From Corynebacterium ciconiae DSM 44920 (GTDB lineage: Bacteria; Actinomycetota; Actinomycetes; Mycobacteriales; Mycobacteriaceae): a DNA stretch of 64,000 nt. This document shows positions 54,475-63,311 of this stretch, one piece after another (the stretch's first letter is position 1; each line of letters starts with the position of its first letter). The translations under genes and the position numbers were made by a program. Location: NCBI RefSeq assembly GCF_030440575.1, contig NZ_CP047189.1:1736001-1800000 (forward strand), given 5' to 3'. The notes under the pieces were generated by a model. The model was not told the DNA's origin and did not search any database. It was given only the letters and a program-made list of their open reading frames with translations.

Positions 54475-55017
54475 ATGGAAACTTTCATCGTGGTTGGGCT
54501 GGGCAACTCGGGTAGGCAATACGCCGAGACCCGCCACAACATCGGATATCTTGTGGCCGATGAGATGGCGGGCCGCGAGGTGGCGTCGTCACGCTTTAGT
54601 GTGCATAAAAAATCCGGCACCCAATTAGTGGAAGTGCGGCACGGCCAGCGGAAAGTGATTGTGGCGAAGCCGCTGTGTTTGATGAATGTTAGCGGCCGGC
54701 CGGTGCAGGCGCTGGCGCGCTTCTACTCGGTGAACCCGAGCAATATCGTGGTGGTTCACGACGATATGGAACTGGACTTTGGGCAGGTGGCGCACAAGAT
54801 CGGTGGTGGGCTGGCCGGGCACAATGGGCTGCGTTCGATCGCCCAGAGCCTCGGGACGAAGGAGTTTCAACGCATCCGAGTGGGCATTGGACGCCCACCG
54901 GGATCCCAACCACCAGCAAGCTTCGTGCTCAAGCCCTTTAGTACCCGCGAACGCCCCGAACTGCCCTTCGTATGCAGTGACGCGGTGGATGTGATCGAAC
55001 GCGAGGTGTTGGGTTAG
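54475..55017 (+). CDS. pth: Peptidyl-tRNA hydrolase
   Basis: 180 residues from ATG 54475 (GTG 54469 is two codons upstream and in frame). Signature FIVVGLGNSGRQYAETRHNI with catalytic His, KPLCLMNVSGRPV and VVHDDMELDFGQVAHKIGGG, then GHNGLRSIAQSLG. It releases peptides from prematurely dissociated peptidyl-tRNA. In relatives it is next to rplY; here 9.3 kb separate them. Confidence 0.96.
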   Translation: METFIVVGLGNSGRQYAETRHNIGYLVADEMAGREVASSRFSVHKKSGTQLVEVRHGQRKVIVAKPLCLMNVSGRPVQALARFYSVNPSNIVVVHDDMELDFGQVAHKIGGGLAGHNGLRSIAQSLGTKEFQRIRVGIGRPPGSQPPASFVLKPFSTRERPELPFVCSDAVDVIEREVLG

Positions 55018-55071
55018 TAGCTGCCGGCTGTGCCCCGCCGTCTGCGCCGCGCCACACCCCGCTCATCGCGG

Positions 55072-56565
55072 CTAATCGCTACGCCGCACCCGCCTCGCCC
55101 CGGCAAGCACCATGGAGCGCACCGGCAGGGTCACACTCAGTGCCAAGGCCATCACCACTACCCCGCCGAGAACAATGGACAGCCACGAGGCTGGGTTCTC
55201 GAAGATCGTGGGAATATGGGTGCCGAACTCCTCGTACTCGGCGAAGGGGCGGAATAGGATGCGGCCGAAAATGAAGGCCACTACGCTCGCTCCCACCATG
55301 GGGCCGATCATCTCTAGCCATGAGACGGCCAGACCAACGCGGCTGGGCACGCCGATTTTGTTGAGCGCGAGTGTTTGATCAGCGCGCTCAAACTCGGCGG
55401 AGCACTGGTTAATCATCGCGGAGATGCCGGCCAGGATAAACGCGAAGACGATCGTGGAGATCACCCCGGTGGTGATGTCGGAATACACCCCAGAGATCAG
55501 TCTCGTCTGTGCTTCGGCCTGGCCCGGATCGCTAGGATCACGGAATGGCGCCGAGGCGAGCGCTGCGATGATCAGGGAAATCGCGGCAATGCCAGAGACA
55601 CGCCGCCAGGCTTTCACCGGTTCCATCACCACGCGGCGGGCAGTCCAGCTCACAGTGAGCCACGGTGCCCGTGCGAGCAACCGAGATGCAAGCTGCAGGA
55701 GCAGCGGCATCACGAGGTCCACGGCAAGCAGAAATACCGCGACAATCAGCACGGTGCCGAGATAGCGCCACGGACCATCGCTCATACCGGGTGCGGGCAT
55801 GAGCACCAAAGCACCAATGGCGACGATGAGCACGATTAGCCGCCAGAAGCGCAGCGCCTTCGGGGTTGATCTACGAGATACCCCGAGCGGAGAGATGTTC
55901 ACCCGCAGCAGCCCGAACCACGCCGAGATGCAGACGCATCCGAGCAGCAACAGATCCAGCGAGAGATACAGCCAGAACGGAGCAAGGATCTCCTCATAGC
56001 GCACGCTGTCTCCTTGGAAGGACAACCGCTGGAAGAAGGGCAATAGAAGAAGCGCAATGCCGGTGCCGAGGATGATGCCCACCACGGCCTGTACAAGGGT
56101 TTCGAAGGTGCCCATGCGGTTGATCTCCGAGCGCGACAGCCCGAGCAAGCGGAATGAGGCCAGCCTCCGCTCCCGCATCCGGGCACCTAGCACCGCCGCC
56201 GCGCTGGTCAGCGTGAGCACGGGGAAGATCAGCAACGCGCAGGCAAAGCCGGCAAGGAAAACGTAGAAACCAAGCATCGCTTCCATGCCTGGGTCCGCGG
56301 CAATAGCCTGGGCTGCGAGCTCGCGCGGATGTTGCTGACGATAGACAAACATCCAGGTGCCGGAGGCCACGATCATCACGATTGCGCTGATCACACTAAA
56401 AGCCACGATCGCCAACAGCGTTAACAACCCCGAACCATCGCGGCGGCGCATCCGCGCAGCAAACACGTGGTAAGTAATCGAGCGCAGGTTCGCGGCCCCG
56501 CGGTAGACCCGCTGTGGCCGAATGCTGTCGCGTGTGGTGGAGGAGGTTTGCGTGGGAGTGCTCAT
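55072..56565 (-). CDS. FtsX/MacB-type ABC transporter permease
   Basis: 497 residues from ATG 56565, behind GGAGGGG and overlapping the ATPase stop (ATGA). An N-terminal helix (LLTLLAIVAFSVISAIVMIV) is followed by an extracytoplasmic segment and two clusters of three or more helices. TLTSAAAVLGARMRERRLAS and RLLGLSRSEINRMGTFETLV match the FtsX-like permease core. Such exporters often give resistance to antimicrobial peptides or move lipoproteins. Divergent from a two-component system that probably controls it. Confidence 0.87.
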   Translation of the reverse strand: MSTPTQTSSTTRDSIRPQRVYRGAANLRSITYHVFAARMRRRDGSGLLTLLAIVAFSVISAIVMIVASGTWMFVYRQQHPRELAAQAIAADPGMEAMLGFYVFLAGFACALLIFPVLTLTSAAAVLGARMRERRLASFRLLGLSRSEINRMGTFETLVQAVVGIILGTGIALLLLPFFQRLSFQGDSVRYEEILAPFWLYLSLDLLLLGCVCISAWFGLLRVNISPLGVSRRSTPKALRFWRLIVLIVAIGALVLMPAPGMSDGPWRYLGTVLIVAVFLLAVDLVMPLLLQLASRLLARAPWLTVSWTARRVVMEPVKAWRRVSGIAAISLIIAALASAPFRDPSDPGQAEAQTRLISGVYSDITTGVISTIVFAFILAGISAMINQCSAEFERADQTLALNKIGVPSRVGLAVSWLEMIGPMVGASVVAFIFGRILFRPFAEYEEFGTHIPTIFENPASWLSIVLGGVVVMALALSVTLPVRSMVLAGARRVRRSD

Positions 56566-57320
56566 CGCTGCCCCTCCTCCCAAGCGCGTCCAGCTGCCTG
56601 GCTGGTCGCGGCCGCGGTGGCGGTGCGGGTGCGGGAGCCGTCGATGGCCCGATCGGCGTGCACTCGCCCATCGCGGATCTCGATCAGCCGGTCGCACCAC
56701 TGGGCCACATTGCTGTCGTGGGTCACGATCACCAGCGTGGCGCCGCTGCGCTGCACTAGGGCAGTGAGCAGCTGCATCACCTCATGGCCGGTGGCTTGGT
56801 CAAGTGCGCCGGTGGGCTCGTCGGCGAAGATGATCTTCGGCTCACCGGCGATAGCCCGTGCCACCGCCACTCGCTGGGCTTGGCCGCCGGAAACATCACC
56901 GGGTAGCTTGGCGCCGTGCCCAGCCATGCCGAGCATCTCCAGCAGCTCATCGGCGCGAGCGTGCGCCGCCCGGCGCGACTGGCCACGCAGTTGCAAGGGC
57001 ATGGCCACGTTTTCACGGTTGCTCAACTCGGGAATGAGTTGGCCGTCTTGGAACACAAAACCGAAATCGTGCAGGCGAATGCGGGAGCGCTGGGTGTCAT
57101 TGATGGTGGTGATATCGCGCCCGTTGTAGATCACCGCGCCACTGTCGGGCACCAACACTCCTGCAAGGCAGTTGAGCAGGGTGGACTTACCGGAACCGGA
57201 AGGGCCCATCACGGCCACTGCCTGTCCGGCGCCGATCTCAAGGGAGACATCATGGAGGACATTTTCTGTGCCAAAGCTCTTGGAGAGGTTCTGCGCGCTG
57301 AGTAGTGATTGCGTTGTCAT
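56562..57320 (-). CDS. ABC transporter ATP-binding protein (MacB/LolD type)
   Basis: 252 residues. Walker A VMGPSGSGKSTLLN, Q-loop FVFQDGQLIPELSN, signature VSGGQAQRVAVARAIAGEPK, Walker B IIFADEPTGALDQAT and H-loop VIVTHDSNVAQ. Pairs with the overlapping permease gene. The C-terminal 30 residues form an Arg/Ala-rich tail. Confidence 0.95.
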   Translation of the reverse strand: MTTQSLLSAQNLSKSFGTENVLHDVSLEIGAGQAVAVMGPSGSGKSTLLNCLAGVLVPDSGAVIYNGRDITTINDTQRSRIRLHDFGFVFQDGQLIPELSNRENVAMPLQLRGQSRRAAHARADELLEMLGMAGHGAKLPGDVSGGQAQRVAVARAIAGEPKIIFADEPTGALDQATGHEVMQLLTALVQRSGATLVIVTHDSNVAQWCDRLIEIRDGRVHADRAIDGSRTRTATAAATSQAAGRAWEEGQR

Positions 57321-57379
57321 AGCTTCAATTCAAGGCTGTACGCTGGCAATTTCCAATAATCTAGAGACTAGTTTTCTTA

Positions 57380-57395
57380 GTAGTGCTAGCACTAC
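57380..57395. promoter_or_regulatory. Perfect 16-bp palindrome between the ABC exporter and the two-component genes
   Basis: GTAGTGCTAGCACTAC is identical to its reverse complement. It lies in the 122-base divergent gap, 48 bases before the kinase start and 60 from the ATPase start. Best candidate for the response-regulator binding site. Confidence 0.6.
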
Positions 57396-57442
57396 CCCCA
57401 CCGTGGCTGCCTCGGCAGGATTTGTCGGAGAGCCCTTTTAGA

Positions 57443-58216
57443 ATGAGTGCCATGGCAGGTTTGTTTCGCCGCGTTCGTAGCGCGGGCTCCCAGCGTGATC
57501 ACGATGCGGAGATCCGTCATCTCATCGATTCGCGCCGCACGATTGTCAACGCCTACGAGGTGGAGCGCCGCCGCATCGAGCGGGATTTGCACGATGGCGC
57601 TCAGCAGTCCTTTGTGGCTGCGGCGATGGCACTCGGCGAGGCGGAGCTGGACCCGGCGGTGGAGGCCAACCCGCAGCTCAAAGCGTTGCTTGCGCAGGCA
57701 CACCGCACTCTCGATGAGGGTTTAGAGGCGCTGCGGGCGACGGTGCGGGGGATCCATCCGCACACGCTCAGCGATTCTGGGTTGGTTGCCGCGGTGGAGG
57801 AGCTGCTGCATTCCATGCCGTTGCGCTCTTCTCTCACCTGCCCGCATCCGCTTCCCACCCTGCCGGAGGGGGTGTTGGCCTGTGGTTATTTCTTTGTCTC
57901 TGAAGCGCTGAGCAATATTGGCAAATATGTGCCCGAGGCGCGGGTGGATGTGTTGATCACGGTTGAGTCCAATCTGCGGATCTCGGTGCTGGACACCGGT
58001 TCCGGCGGGGCGCGCATTGTGCCAGGCGGCGGTCTGCACGGCATTAAGGAGCGGCTCGCCGCGTTCGGCGGCACGATGGAGCTGAACTCCCCGCCGGGCG
58101 GGCCCACCCAGGTTGTGGCTAATGTGCCCTTGTTGTTGCATCGCGGGGAAAGCGGCATTGTGCTCAGCGCCGTCGAATCCGCCGCCAGCCCCACAGACGT
58201 AGGAGAGGATCGCTAA
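57443..58216 (+). CDS. Cytoplasmic NarL-family sensor histidine kinase
   Basis: 257 residues from ATG 57443 (ATG 57452 is an alternative). HisKA_3 box VERRRIERDLHDGAQQSFVA with the phospho-acceptor His, then the ATPase domain (SEALSNIGKYVPEARVDVLI, LDTGSGGARIVPGGGLHGIK, ERLAAFGGTMEL). No transmembrane or sensor domain precedes the kinase core, so the signal must come through another protein, possibly the adjacent exporter. Its stop overlaps the regulator start (TAATG). Confidence 0.9.
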   Translation: MSAMAGLFRRVRSAGSQRDHDAEIRHLIDSRRTIVNAYEVERRRIERDLHDGAQQSFVAAAMALGEAELDPAVEANPQLKALLAQAHRTLDEGLEALRATVRGIHPHTLSDSGLVAAVEELLHSMPLRSSLTCPHPLPTLPEGVLACGYFFVSEALSNIGKYVPEARVDVLITVESNLRISVLDTGSGGARIVPGGGLHGIKERLAAFGGTMELNSPPGGPTQVVANVPLLLHRGESGIVLSAVESAASPTDVGEDR

Positions 58217-58869
58217 TGAACATCATTTTGGCCGATGATTCGGGCCTGCTTCGCGAGTCTTTAGCGGCCATGCTGGAACGACAGGGCTTCACGGTGCTCG
58301 CGCAATGTTCCTCGGCCGAGGAGATCATGCCGCTTATCGACGCCCACTCCTCGGCCGTCGACCTCCTAGTCACAGATGTCCGCATGCCACCATCGATGAG
58401 CGATGACGGCCTGCACGCAGCCGTGAATGTACGGCACCACTACCCTTCGGTGGGCATCGTGGTGTGCTCGCAGTATGTTGCGCCGGCTTATGCTCGCACC
58501 GTGTTGGAGATGGCAGGGGGTGTGGCCGGTACCGGCTATGTGCTCAAAGACTCGGTGGGGCATGTGGCCGATTTCATCCGCACTCTGCGCACGGTGGCCG
58601 CCGGCGGCATGGTGATTGATCCGCAGGTAGCCCAAGCCATGGTGCGTTCTCAGCAGGGAATGAACGATCTCACCGCGCGGGAGAGCGAGGTGCTTGCTCT
58701 CATGGCGCAGGGGCTTTCTAACCCCGACATCGCCGAGCGCCTTGTGGTCTCGGGTGCTGCGGTAGCCAAGCACATCGCCTCGATCTTTCAGAAGCTGGGC
58801 CTTTCTCCGGGGGAGGACAATCGACGAGTCAAAGCGGTGCTGCGTTATCTCTCGGACGTCGGCGCATGA
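58216..58869 (+). CDS. NarL/LuxR-family response regulator
   Basis: 217 residues. Receiver domain with phospho-acceptor Asp54 (LLVTDVRMPPS) and acidic pocket at the N-terminus (IILADDSG). The C-terminal LuxR HTH is LTARESEVLALMAQGLSNPD, then SGAAVAKHIASIFQKLGL. Partner of the overlapping kinase gene and likely regulator of the divergent ABC exporter through the palindrome at 57380-57395. Confidence 0.93.
   Translation: MNIILADDSGLLRESLAAMLERQGFTVLAQCSSAEEIMPLIDAHSSAVDLLVTDVRMPPSMSDDGLHAAVNVRHHYPSVGIVVCSQYVAPAYARTVLEMAGGVAGTGYVLKDSVGHVADFIRTLRTVAAGGMVIDPQVAQAMVRSQQGMNDLTARESEVLALMAQGLSNPDIAERLVVSGAAVAKHIASIFQKLGLSPGEDNRRVKAVLRYLSDVGA
58332..58342 (+). repeat. GCTTATCGACG 11-mer, copy 6 (inside the response-regulator gene)
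   Basis: Exact plus-strand match, in frame as CTT-ATC-GAC-GCC. Confidence 0.8.
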
Positions 58870-58893
58870 GCTATTTCAGGTACAAAGGAGGGC

Positions 58894-59394
58894 ATGACTT
58901 TACGTACTGCTTTCCAAGGAAACCCGGTCACCGTCTCCGGCGAACTGCCCGAGGCAGGCTCGCGCTTGGGCGAGTTCTCGCTGACTAATGACTCGCTTGA
59001 GACTGTCACCAACTCCGATTACTCCGGTCGCCGAGTGGTGCTCAACATTTTCCCCTCTGTGGACACTGGCGTGTGTGCCGCATCGGTGCGCCAGTTCAAT
59101 GAGCTCGCCGCCGGACTAGATAACACCGTGGTGGTCAACGTCTCCCGCGATCTGCCTTTCGCCTTGGCCCGCTTCTGCGGCGCCGAGGGCCTAGAGAACG
59201 TGGAGGTGGCTTCGGACTTCCGCCGCGGATTCGGCGATAATCTCGGCCTGGTGCAAAGCGATGGCCCGCTGGCTCAGCTGCTTGCCCGCGCCGTGATCGT
59301 CTGTGATGAAGATGGCACCGTCCTGCACTCCCAGCTGGTTGATGAGATCACCACCGAGCCGGACTACGAGGCCGCCCTTTCCGCACTGCGCTAA
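58894..59394 (+). CDS. tpx: Thiol peroxidase (2-Cys, Tpx family)
   Basis: 166 residues, ATG 58894 after AAAGGAGG. Peroxidatic Cys61 (PSVDTGVCAASVRQFN) and resolving Cys95 (FALARFCGAEGLENV) at the spacing typical of atypical 2-Cys Tpx, with catalytic Arg in the C-terminal part. It reduces peroxides using thioredoxin-like donors. Confidence 0.95.
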   Translation: MTLRTAFQGNPVTVSGELPEAGSRLGEFSLTNDSLETVTNSDYSGRRVVLNIFPSVDTGVCAASVRQFNELAAGLDNTVVVNVSRDLPFALARFCGAEGLENVEVASDFRRGFGDNLGLVQSDGPLAQLLARAVIVCDEDGTVLHSQLVDEITTEPDYEAALSALR

Positions 59395-59866
59395 TCGCAC
59401 TGTCGTCCTATATTGCCCGCTTCTGCCCGCCTTCTCCTCTGCTGACGCGCGAGTAGGAGGCGGGCTGTACTTGTGGCCTAGATGAGGCTGCTGTGACCGC
59501 GACGACCACACGCTTTTCTGCTGCTCATAACCGGCGAGGAACTGGCCGACGATCCTTGCCATGCCCACTGAGTGAAGCTCACTGCTTTATTTCTAACAAT
59601 GGAATTGTGGCCATCACCTGATCAGCCCACCTACGTTCTTCATCTATCCACTGGATGAACAGCCTCTATTGCCCTGCCATCAACGCGGCCCCGTCTACCC
59701 CTTCAGGCCACAGATATCGCTCAGCCGATATCCCTTACATTCTTGTGCTCACCTCAGCTTTTCTATCCATTCCGCACAGCACACGCTAAGGTATCCCCTA
59801 ACTGTGTTGTTTGTGCGGTGCGCCACATGTGCACCCCGGATGTAGAAAAGGAGGTGTCCGCATACT
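59395..59866. other. Intergenic region between tpx and the glutamate symporter gene
   Basis: 472 bases with no convincing gene. A hairpin with outer arms GCCCGCC/GGCGGGC (59425-59465) probably ends the tpx transcript, though its T-tract is poor. Near the right end a GTGCGGTGCGCCACATGTGCAC stem region (about 59813-59834) and a strong AAAGGAGG (59847-59854) precede the symporter start. Confidence 0.5.
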
Positions 59867-61348
59867 ATGACACCCAATTCCGTTGGTTTTGCACTCGTGG
59901 TTCTCATGGTTGTGCTCTTCGTGGGCAAGATCGTGCGCATGCGTGTGAAATGGACACAAAACCTGTTTTTGCCCAGTTCCATCATCGCCGGTACCCTCGC
60001 CCTGCTGCTCGGGCCTGAGGTGCTCGGCACCATCGCGGGCTGGTTCGGAGAGAACTCCACCACCGAGTATCTCCAAAGTGGTGGCCTCTTCGGCGAGCAG
60101 ATGCTCAGCGTATGGAAAACCCTGCCCGGCCTGTTGATCTCGGTGGTGTTCGCCACCCTGTTCTTAGGCCAGAAGCTACCCAAGCCCAAAGAGGTGTATC
60201 ACCTCGCCGGCCCGCAGCTGTCGGTGGGCGTGGCCTTCGCCTCCGGCCAGTACGTGGTGGGCATGCTGCTCGCCGTGGCAGTGCTGGCGCCACTGTTTGG
60301 TATGTCGCCCATGGCGGGTGCCCTGATCGAGATCGGATTCGAGGGTGGGCACGGTACCGCTGCCGGCATGATTGATGTGTTCCACGAGGTGGGCTTCCCC
60401 GAGGGCGGCGATCTCGCCGTGGCTGTGGCCACCGTGGGCCTCGTGGGCGGCATCGTGATCGGTGTGGGCGTGATCAACTGGGCCATTCGCACCGGCCGCA
60501 CCCAGATCGTCACCGAGGTCAAAGACCGCTCCCTCGAGGAGCAGCGTGGCCTGTTCCGGCGCGATGAGCAGTACACCGCTGCGGTGATGACATCGCGCCC
60601 CTCCTCTATCGAGCCGCTATCTCTGCACGCCGCGTTTATCGGCCTGTCCATCCTCATCGGTATCTGCATTCTCGAGTTTCTGCAGTGGGTCGAGAAGATG
60701 CTGTGGGCCGATCAGGTGGAGCTGCTGCGCTATGTGCCGCTGTTTCCGATCGCCATGATCGGCGGAATTATCGTCCAGATTCTGCTGAACAAAACCGGCT
60801 ATGACTACTTGGTGGATTCCAACATGATGCTGCGACTGCAGGGCCTAGCCCTCGACATGCTCATCGTGGCCGCACTCGCCACCATCTCGCTGCAGGCGAT
60901 CGCCAATAACTTCTGGCCCTTCGTACTGCTGTGCCTGGGCGGCATCATCATCAACGTGTTCATACTGCTGTGGCTCGTGCCGCGGACCATCCCCTCCTAC
61001 TGGCTCGAGCGCGGCATCGGCGACTTCGGCCAGTCCATGGGTGTCACGGCCACCGGCCTGATCCTCATGCGCATCGCCGATCCCGAGGGCGAAAGCCCCG
61101 CCTTCGAGGCCTTCGGCTACAAGCAGTTGGTATTCGAGCCCTTCTTCGGCGGCGGTGTGATCACCGCCCTCGCCGTGCCGATCATCTACCAGTTCGGCCC
61201 CGGCTGGATCTTGGGCCCCATGCTCGCTCTATTCATCGCTGCCTTGGCGTGGAGCCTGCTCTACTGGGCGAAGAAGAATAAAGATCCGCACGCCGAGAAG
61301 GTAGTGCAGCGCAAGCAGGACTCCGGCGCGGAGCCCGAGCCCGTCTAG
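59867..61348 (+). CDS. gltS: Sodium/glutamate symporter, GltS family
   Basis: 493 residues, ten or more hydrophobic helices in two repeats. Family features: FLPSSIIAGTLALLLGPEVL, the Gly-rich pore segment IEIGFEGGHGTAAGMIDVFH, and its counterpart IGDFGQSMGVTATGLILMRI. The GHGTAAG motif with an acidic neighbour is diagnostic of ESS/GltS carriers. A charged loop of about 50 residues (VKDRSLEEQRGLFRRDEQY) and a charged C-terminal tail make it longer than E. coli GltS (about 400). Start ATG 59867 is 12 bases after GGAGG. Confidence 0.88.
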   Translation: MTPNSVGFALVVLMVVLFVGKIVRMRVKWTQNLFLPSSIIAGTLALLLGPEVLGTIAGWFGENSTTEYLQSGGLFGEQMLSVWKTLPGLLISVVFATLFLGQKLPKPKEVYHLAGPQLSVGVAFASGQYVVGMLLAVAVLAPLFGMSPMAGALIEIGFEGGHGTAAGMIDVFHEVGFPEGGDLAVAVATVGLVGGIVIGVGVINWAIRTGRTQIVTEVKDRSLEEQRGLFRRDEQYTAAVMTSRPSSIEPLSLHAAFIGLSILIGICILEFLQWVEKMLWADQVELLRYVPLFPIAMIGGIIVQILLNKTGYDYLVDSNMMLRLQGLALDMLIVAALATISLQAIANNFWPFVLLCLGGIIINVFILLWLVPRTIPSYWLERGIGDFGQSMGVTATGLILMRIADPEGESPAFEAFGYKQLVFEPFFGGGVITALAVPIIYQFGPGWILGPMLALFIAALAWSLLYWAKKNKDPHAEKVVQRKQDSGAEPEPV

Positions 61349-61387
61349 ACCACTACGTGGCGACCGCGCGGTGTGTGCCCGACATGA

Positions 61388-61398
61388 CGTCGATAAGC
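61388..61398 (-). repeat. GCTTATCGACG 11-mer, copy 7 (intergenic)
   Basis: Exact minus-strand match in the gltS-gapB convergent gap, 14 bases from the terminator. Confidence 0.8.
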
Positions 61399-61412
61399 GC
61401 TGACCGCACAAT

Positions 61413-61444
61413 AATGCCCCATTCGAAGAATCGAATGGGGCATT
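61413..61444. terminator. Hairpin between convergent gltS and gapB
   Basis: AATGCCCCATTCGA (61413-61426) pairs over 14 bases with TCGAATGGGGCATT (61431-61444) across AGAA. Probably bidirectional; T-tracts are short. Confidence 0.75.
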
Positions 61445-61458
61445 GGTCTATCGTGCAG

Positions 61459-62925
61459 CTAGTCGAGCTCGGAGAGCTCGCGGCGCGGAGGATACACCCG
61501 CGGCCGGGTGCCGGCGATCTCCTCCACGATGCGAATCACCTGGTTGGAGTAGCCGAACTCGTTGTCGTACCACACGTACAGCACCAAGTGGTTACCGGTG
61601 GCGATGGTGGCCAAACCATCGACGATGCCGGCGTGGGTGGAGCCGATGAAGTCATTCGACACCACCTCGGGCGACTTGATGTAGTTGATCTGCTGGCGCA
61701 GCGTGGACTTCAACGAGACGGTGCGCAGGTAGTTATTCACCTCATCGGCGTCTACGTCCTGCTTCACCGTCAGGTTCAGCACCGCCATGGACACATCCGG
61801 GGTGGGCACGCGGATCGCGTTGCCAGTGAGCTTGCCCTCGAACTCAGGCAGGGCCTTGGCCACGGCCTTCGCCGCGCCGGTGGAGGTAAGCACCATGTTC
61901 AAGGTGGCGGCACGGCCGCGGCGCTCGCCCTTGTGGAAGTTATCGATCAGGTTCTGATCGTTCGTAAAGGAATGCACTGTCTCCACATGGCCAAACTCCA
62001 CCCCATAGCGGTGGTCGATGGCCTTGAGCACCGGGGTGATGGCGTTGGTGGTGCAGGATGCGGCGGAGAGCACCTCATCCGAATCCTCGATGTCGGTGTG
62101 GTTGATGCCGTAGACGATATTTTTGATGTCACCCTTGCCCGGGGCGGTGAGTAGCACCTTAGACGCACCCTTGGACTTCAGGTGCTGAGACAATCCAGCG
62201 CGGTCGCGCCACACACCGGTGTTATCCACCACGATGGCATCCTGAATGCCGTAGGCGGTGTAGTCCACCTCTTCGGGGCTGTTGGCGTAGATCATCTGGA
62301 TGGGGGTGCCATTGGCCCAGATGATGTCCTTGTCCTCGTCGATGGTGATGGAACCGTCGAAGGCACCGTGGATGGAATCGCGGCGCAGCAAAGAGGCCCG
62401 CTTGACTATGTCATCCGCGCACTTCTTGCGCACTACCACTGCCCGCAGGCGGGTACCGCGACCCTGCGTTTCGCGGGCCACGAGGATCCGGGCGAGCAGA
62501 CGCCCAATACGGCCGAAGCCGTAGAGCACCACATCGCGCTGCACCTCAGTGTCCTTGGTGCCGATCACATCGGCCAGCTGCTCCTCCAGGTAGGCGCGCA
62601 GATCGCCGCCCTGCTTCTTGTAGCCCACTGCAAGGCGCGCCACATCGATAGAGGCGGTGCCCAGATCTAGCTCAAGCAGGGTTTGGAAGACAGGCAGGGT
62701 GTCTTCCAAGGGAAGCTCGCGCTCCATGACGCGGCGCGCATAGCGGTGCATCTTGATGATCTCGATGTCCGACGGATTCACCAGCAAACGACCGAAGATC
62801 GAGGTAACCACGTTCTTCTCGCGGTGCAGGCGGCCGATCAGCGGGATCATCTGCTCGGCGAGCTCGATGCGCTTGCTCCAGTCGCTGGGGTTGGGGGTGT
62901 GGGCGTCGGTCATAGTGGCGTTCAT
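61459..62925 (-). CDS. gapB: Glyceraldehyde-3-phosphate dehydrogenase, long GapB type
   Basis: 488 residues. About 130 N-terminal residues precede the NAD(P) motif VVLYGFGRIGRLLARIL, the extension typical of corynebacterial GapB. Active-site Cys is in LSAASCTTNAITPVLKAI; catalytic His follows in ETVHSFTND, and WYDNEFGYSNQVIRI ends the fold. GapB is thought to serve gluconeogenesis with NADP. GGAGG lies just upstream; the first ATG (62925) is only two bases from it and the fifth codon ATG (62913) is 14 away, so the exact start is uncertain. Confidence 0.95.
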   Translation of the reverse strand: MNATMTDAHTPNPSDWSKRIELAEQMIPLIGRLHREKNVVTSIFGRLLVNPSDIEIIKMHRYARRVMERELPLEDTLPVFQTLLELDLGTASIDVARLAVGYKKQGGDLRAYLEEQLADVIGTKDTEVQRDVVLYGFGRIGRLLARILVARETQGRGTRLRAVVVRKKCADDIVKRASLLRRDSIHGAFDGSITIDEDKDIIWANGTPIQMIYANSPEEVDYTAYGIQDAIVVDNTGVWRDRAGLSQHLKSKGASKVLLTAPGKGDIKNIVYGINHTDIEDSDEVLSAASCTTNAITPVLKAIDHRYGVEFGHVETVHSFTNDQNLIDNFHKGERRGRAATLNMVLTSTGAAKAVAKALPEFEGKLTGNAIRVPTPDVSMAVLNLTVKQDVDADEVNNYLRTVSLKSTLRQQINYIKSPEVVSNDFIGSTHAGIVDGLATIATGNHLVLYVWYDNEFGYSNQVIRIVEEIAGTRPRVYPPRRELSELD

Positions 62926-63102
62926 ATCCTCCGCTAGTGATGGGTGAATGGTTCAATGTCCACCTCAAACGGTAGCGAAGATGTGGTTTTCAGGGGGCCA
63001 TTTTCACCCCACTTTCTCACCACTCGGGGGTAGATACATGTCTGTTTTTATCCACCTCAATCACTAAATGTGAGCCGCCCCCCTACCCCACTGTGACGCG
63101 CG

Positions 63103-63282
63103 CTACCACTTGCGCGCTTTGGCGATGGCCTTCTTGAGCGCCTTATCGTCCAAATCCAAGGCATGAGCCTTGCGCAGTCGGTGGCACACCACAGGACACG
63201 AGCAGCAGCGCTTCTTGGATCGGCAACACTTCTTCTTCGTCTTGCCCTTTTCCAGATTGCGGCGAACCTTTTCCAGTTTCAT
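63103..63282 (-). CDS. Small Cys/Lys/Arg-rich conserved-type protein (59 aa)
   Basis: ATG 63282 to TAG 63103, 59 residues, just below common ORF length cut-offs. It begins MKLEKVRRNLEKGKTKKK and has six Cys in a compact cluster (KCCRSKKRCCSCPVVCHR), then a charged helix (KALKKAIAKARKW). The sequence is too biased toward paired Cys and basic residues to be chance. Cys spacing CC-x6-CC-x-C-x4-C with a nearby His suggests zinc binding or nucleic-acid contact. I recall similar small actinobacterial proteins but know no function. Confidence 0.75.
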   Translation of the reverse strand: MKLEKVRRNLEKGKTKKKCCRSKKRCCSCPVVCHRLRKAHALDLDDKALKKAIAKARKW

Positions 63283-63300
63283 TCCTGCACCTTCATCCGC

Positions 63301-63311
63301 GCTTATCGACG
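63301..63311 (+). repeat. GCTTATCGACG 11-mer, copy 8 (intergenic)
   Basis: Exact plus-strand match 18 bases upstream of the 59-residue gene's start codon. Confidence 0.8.
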
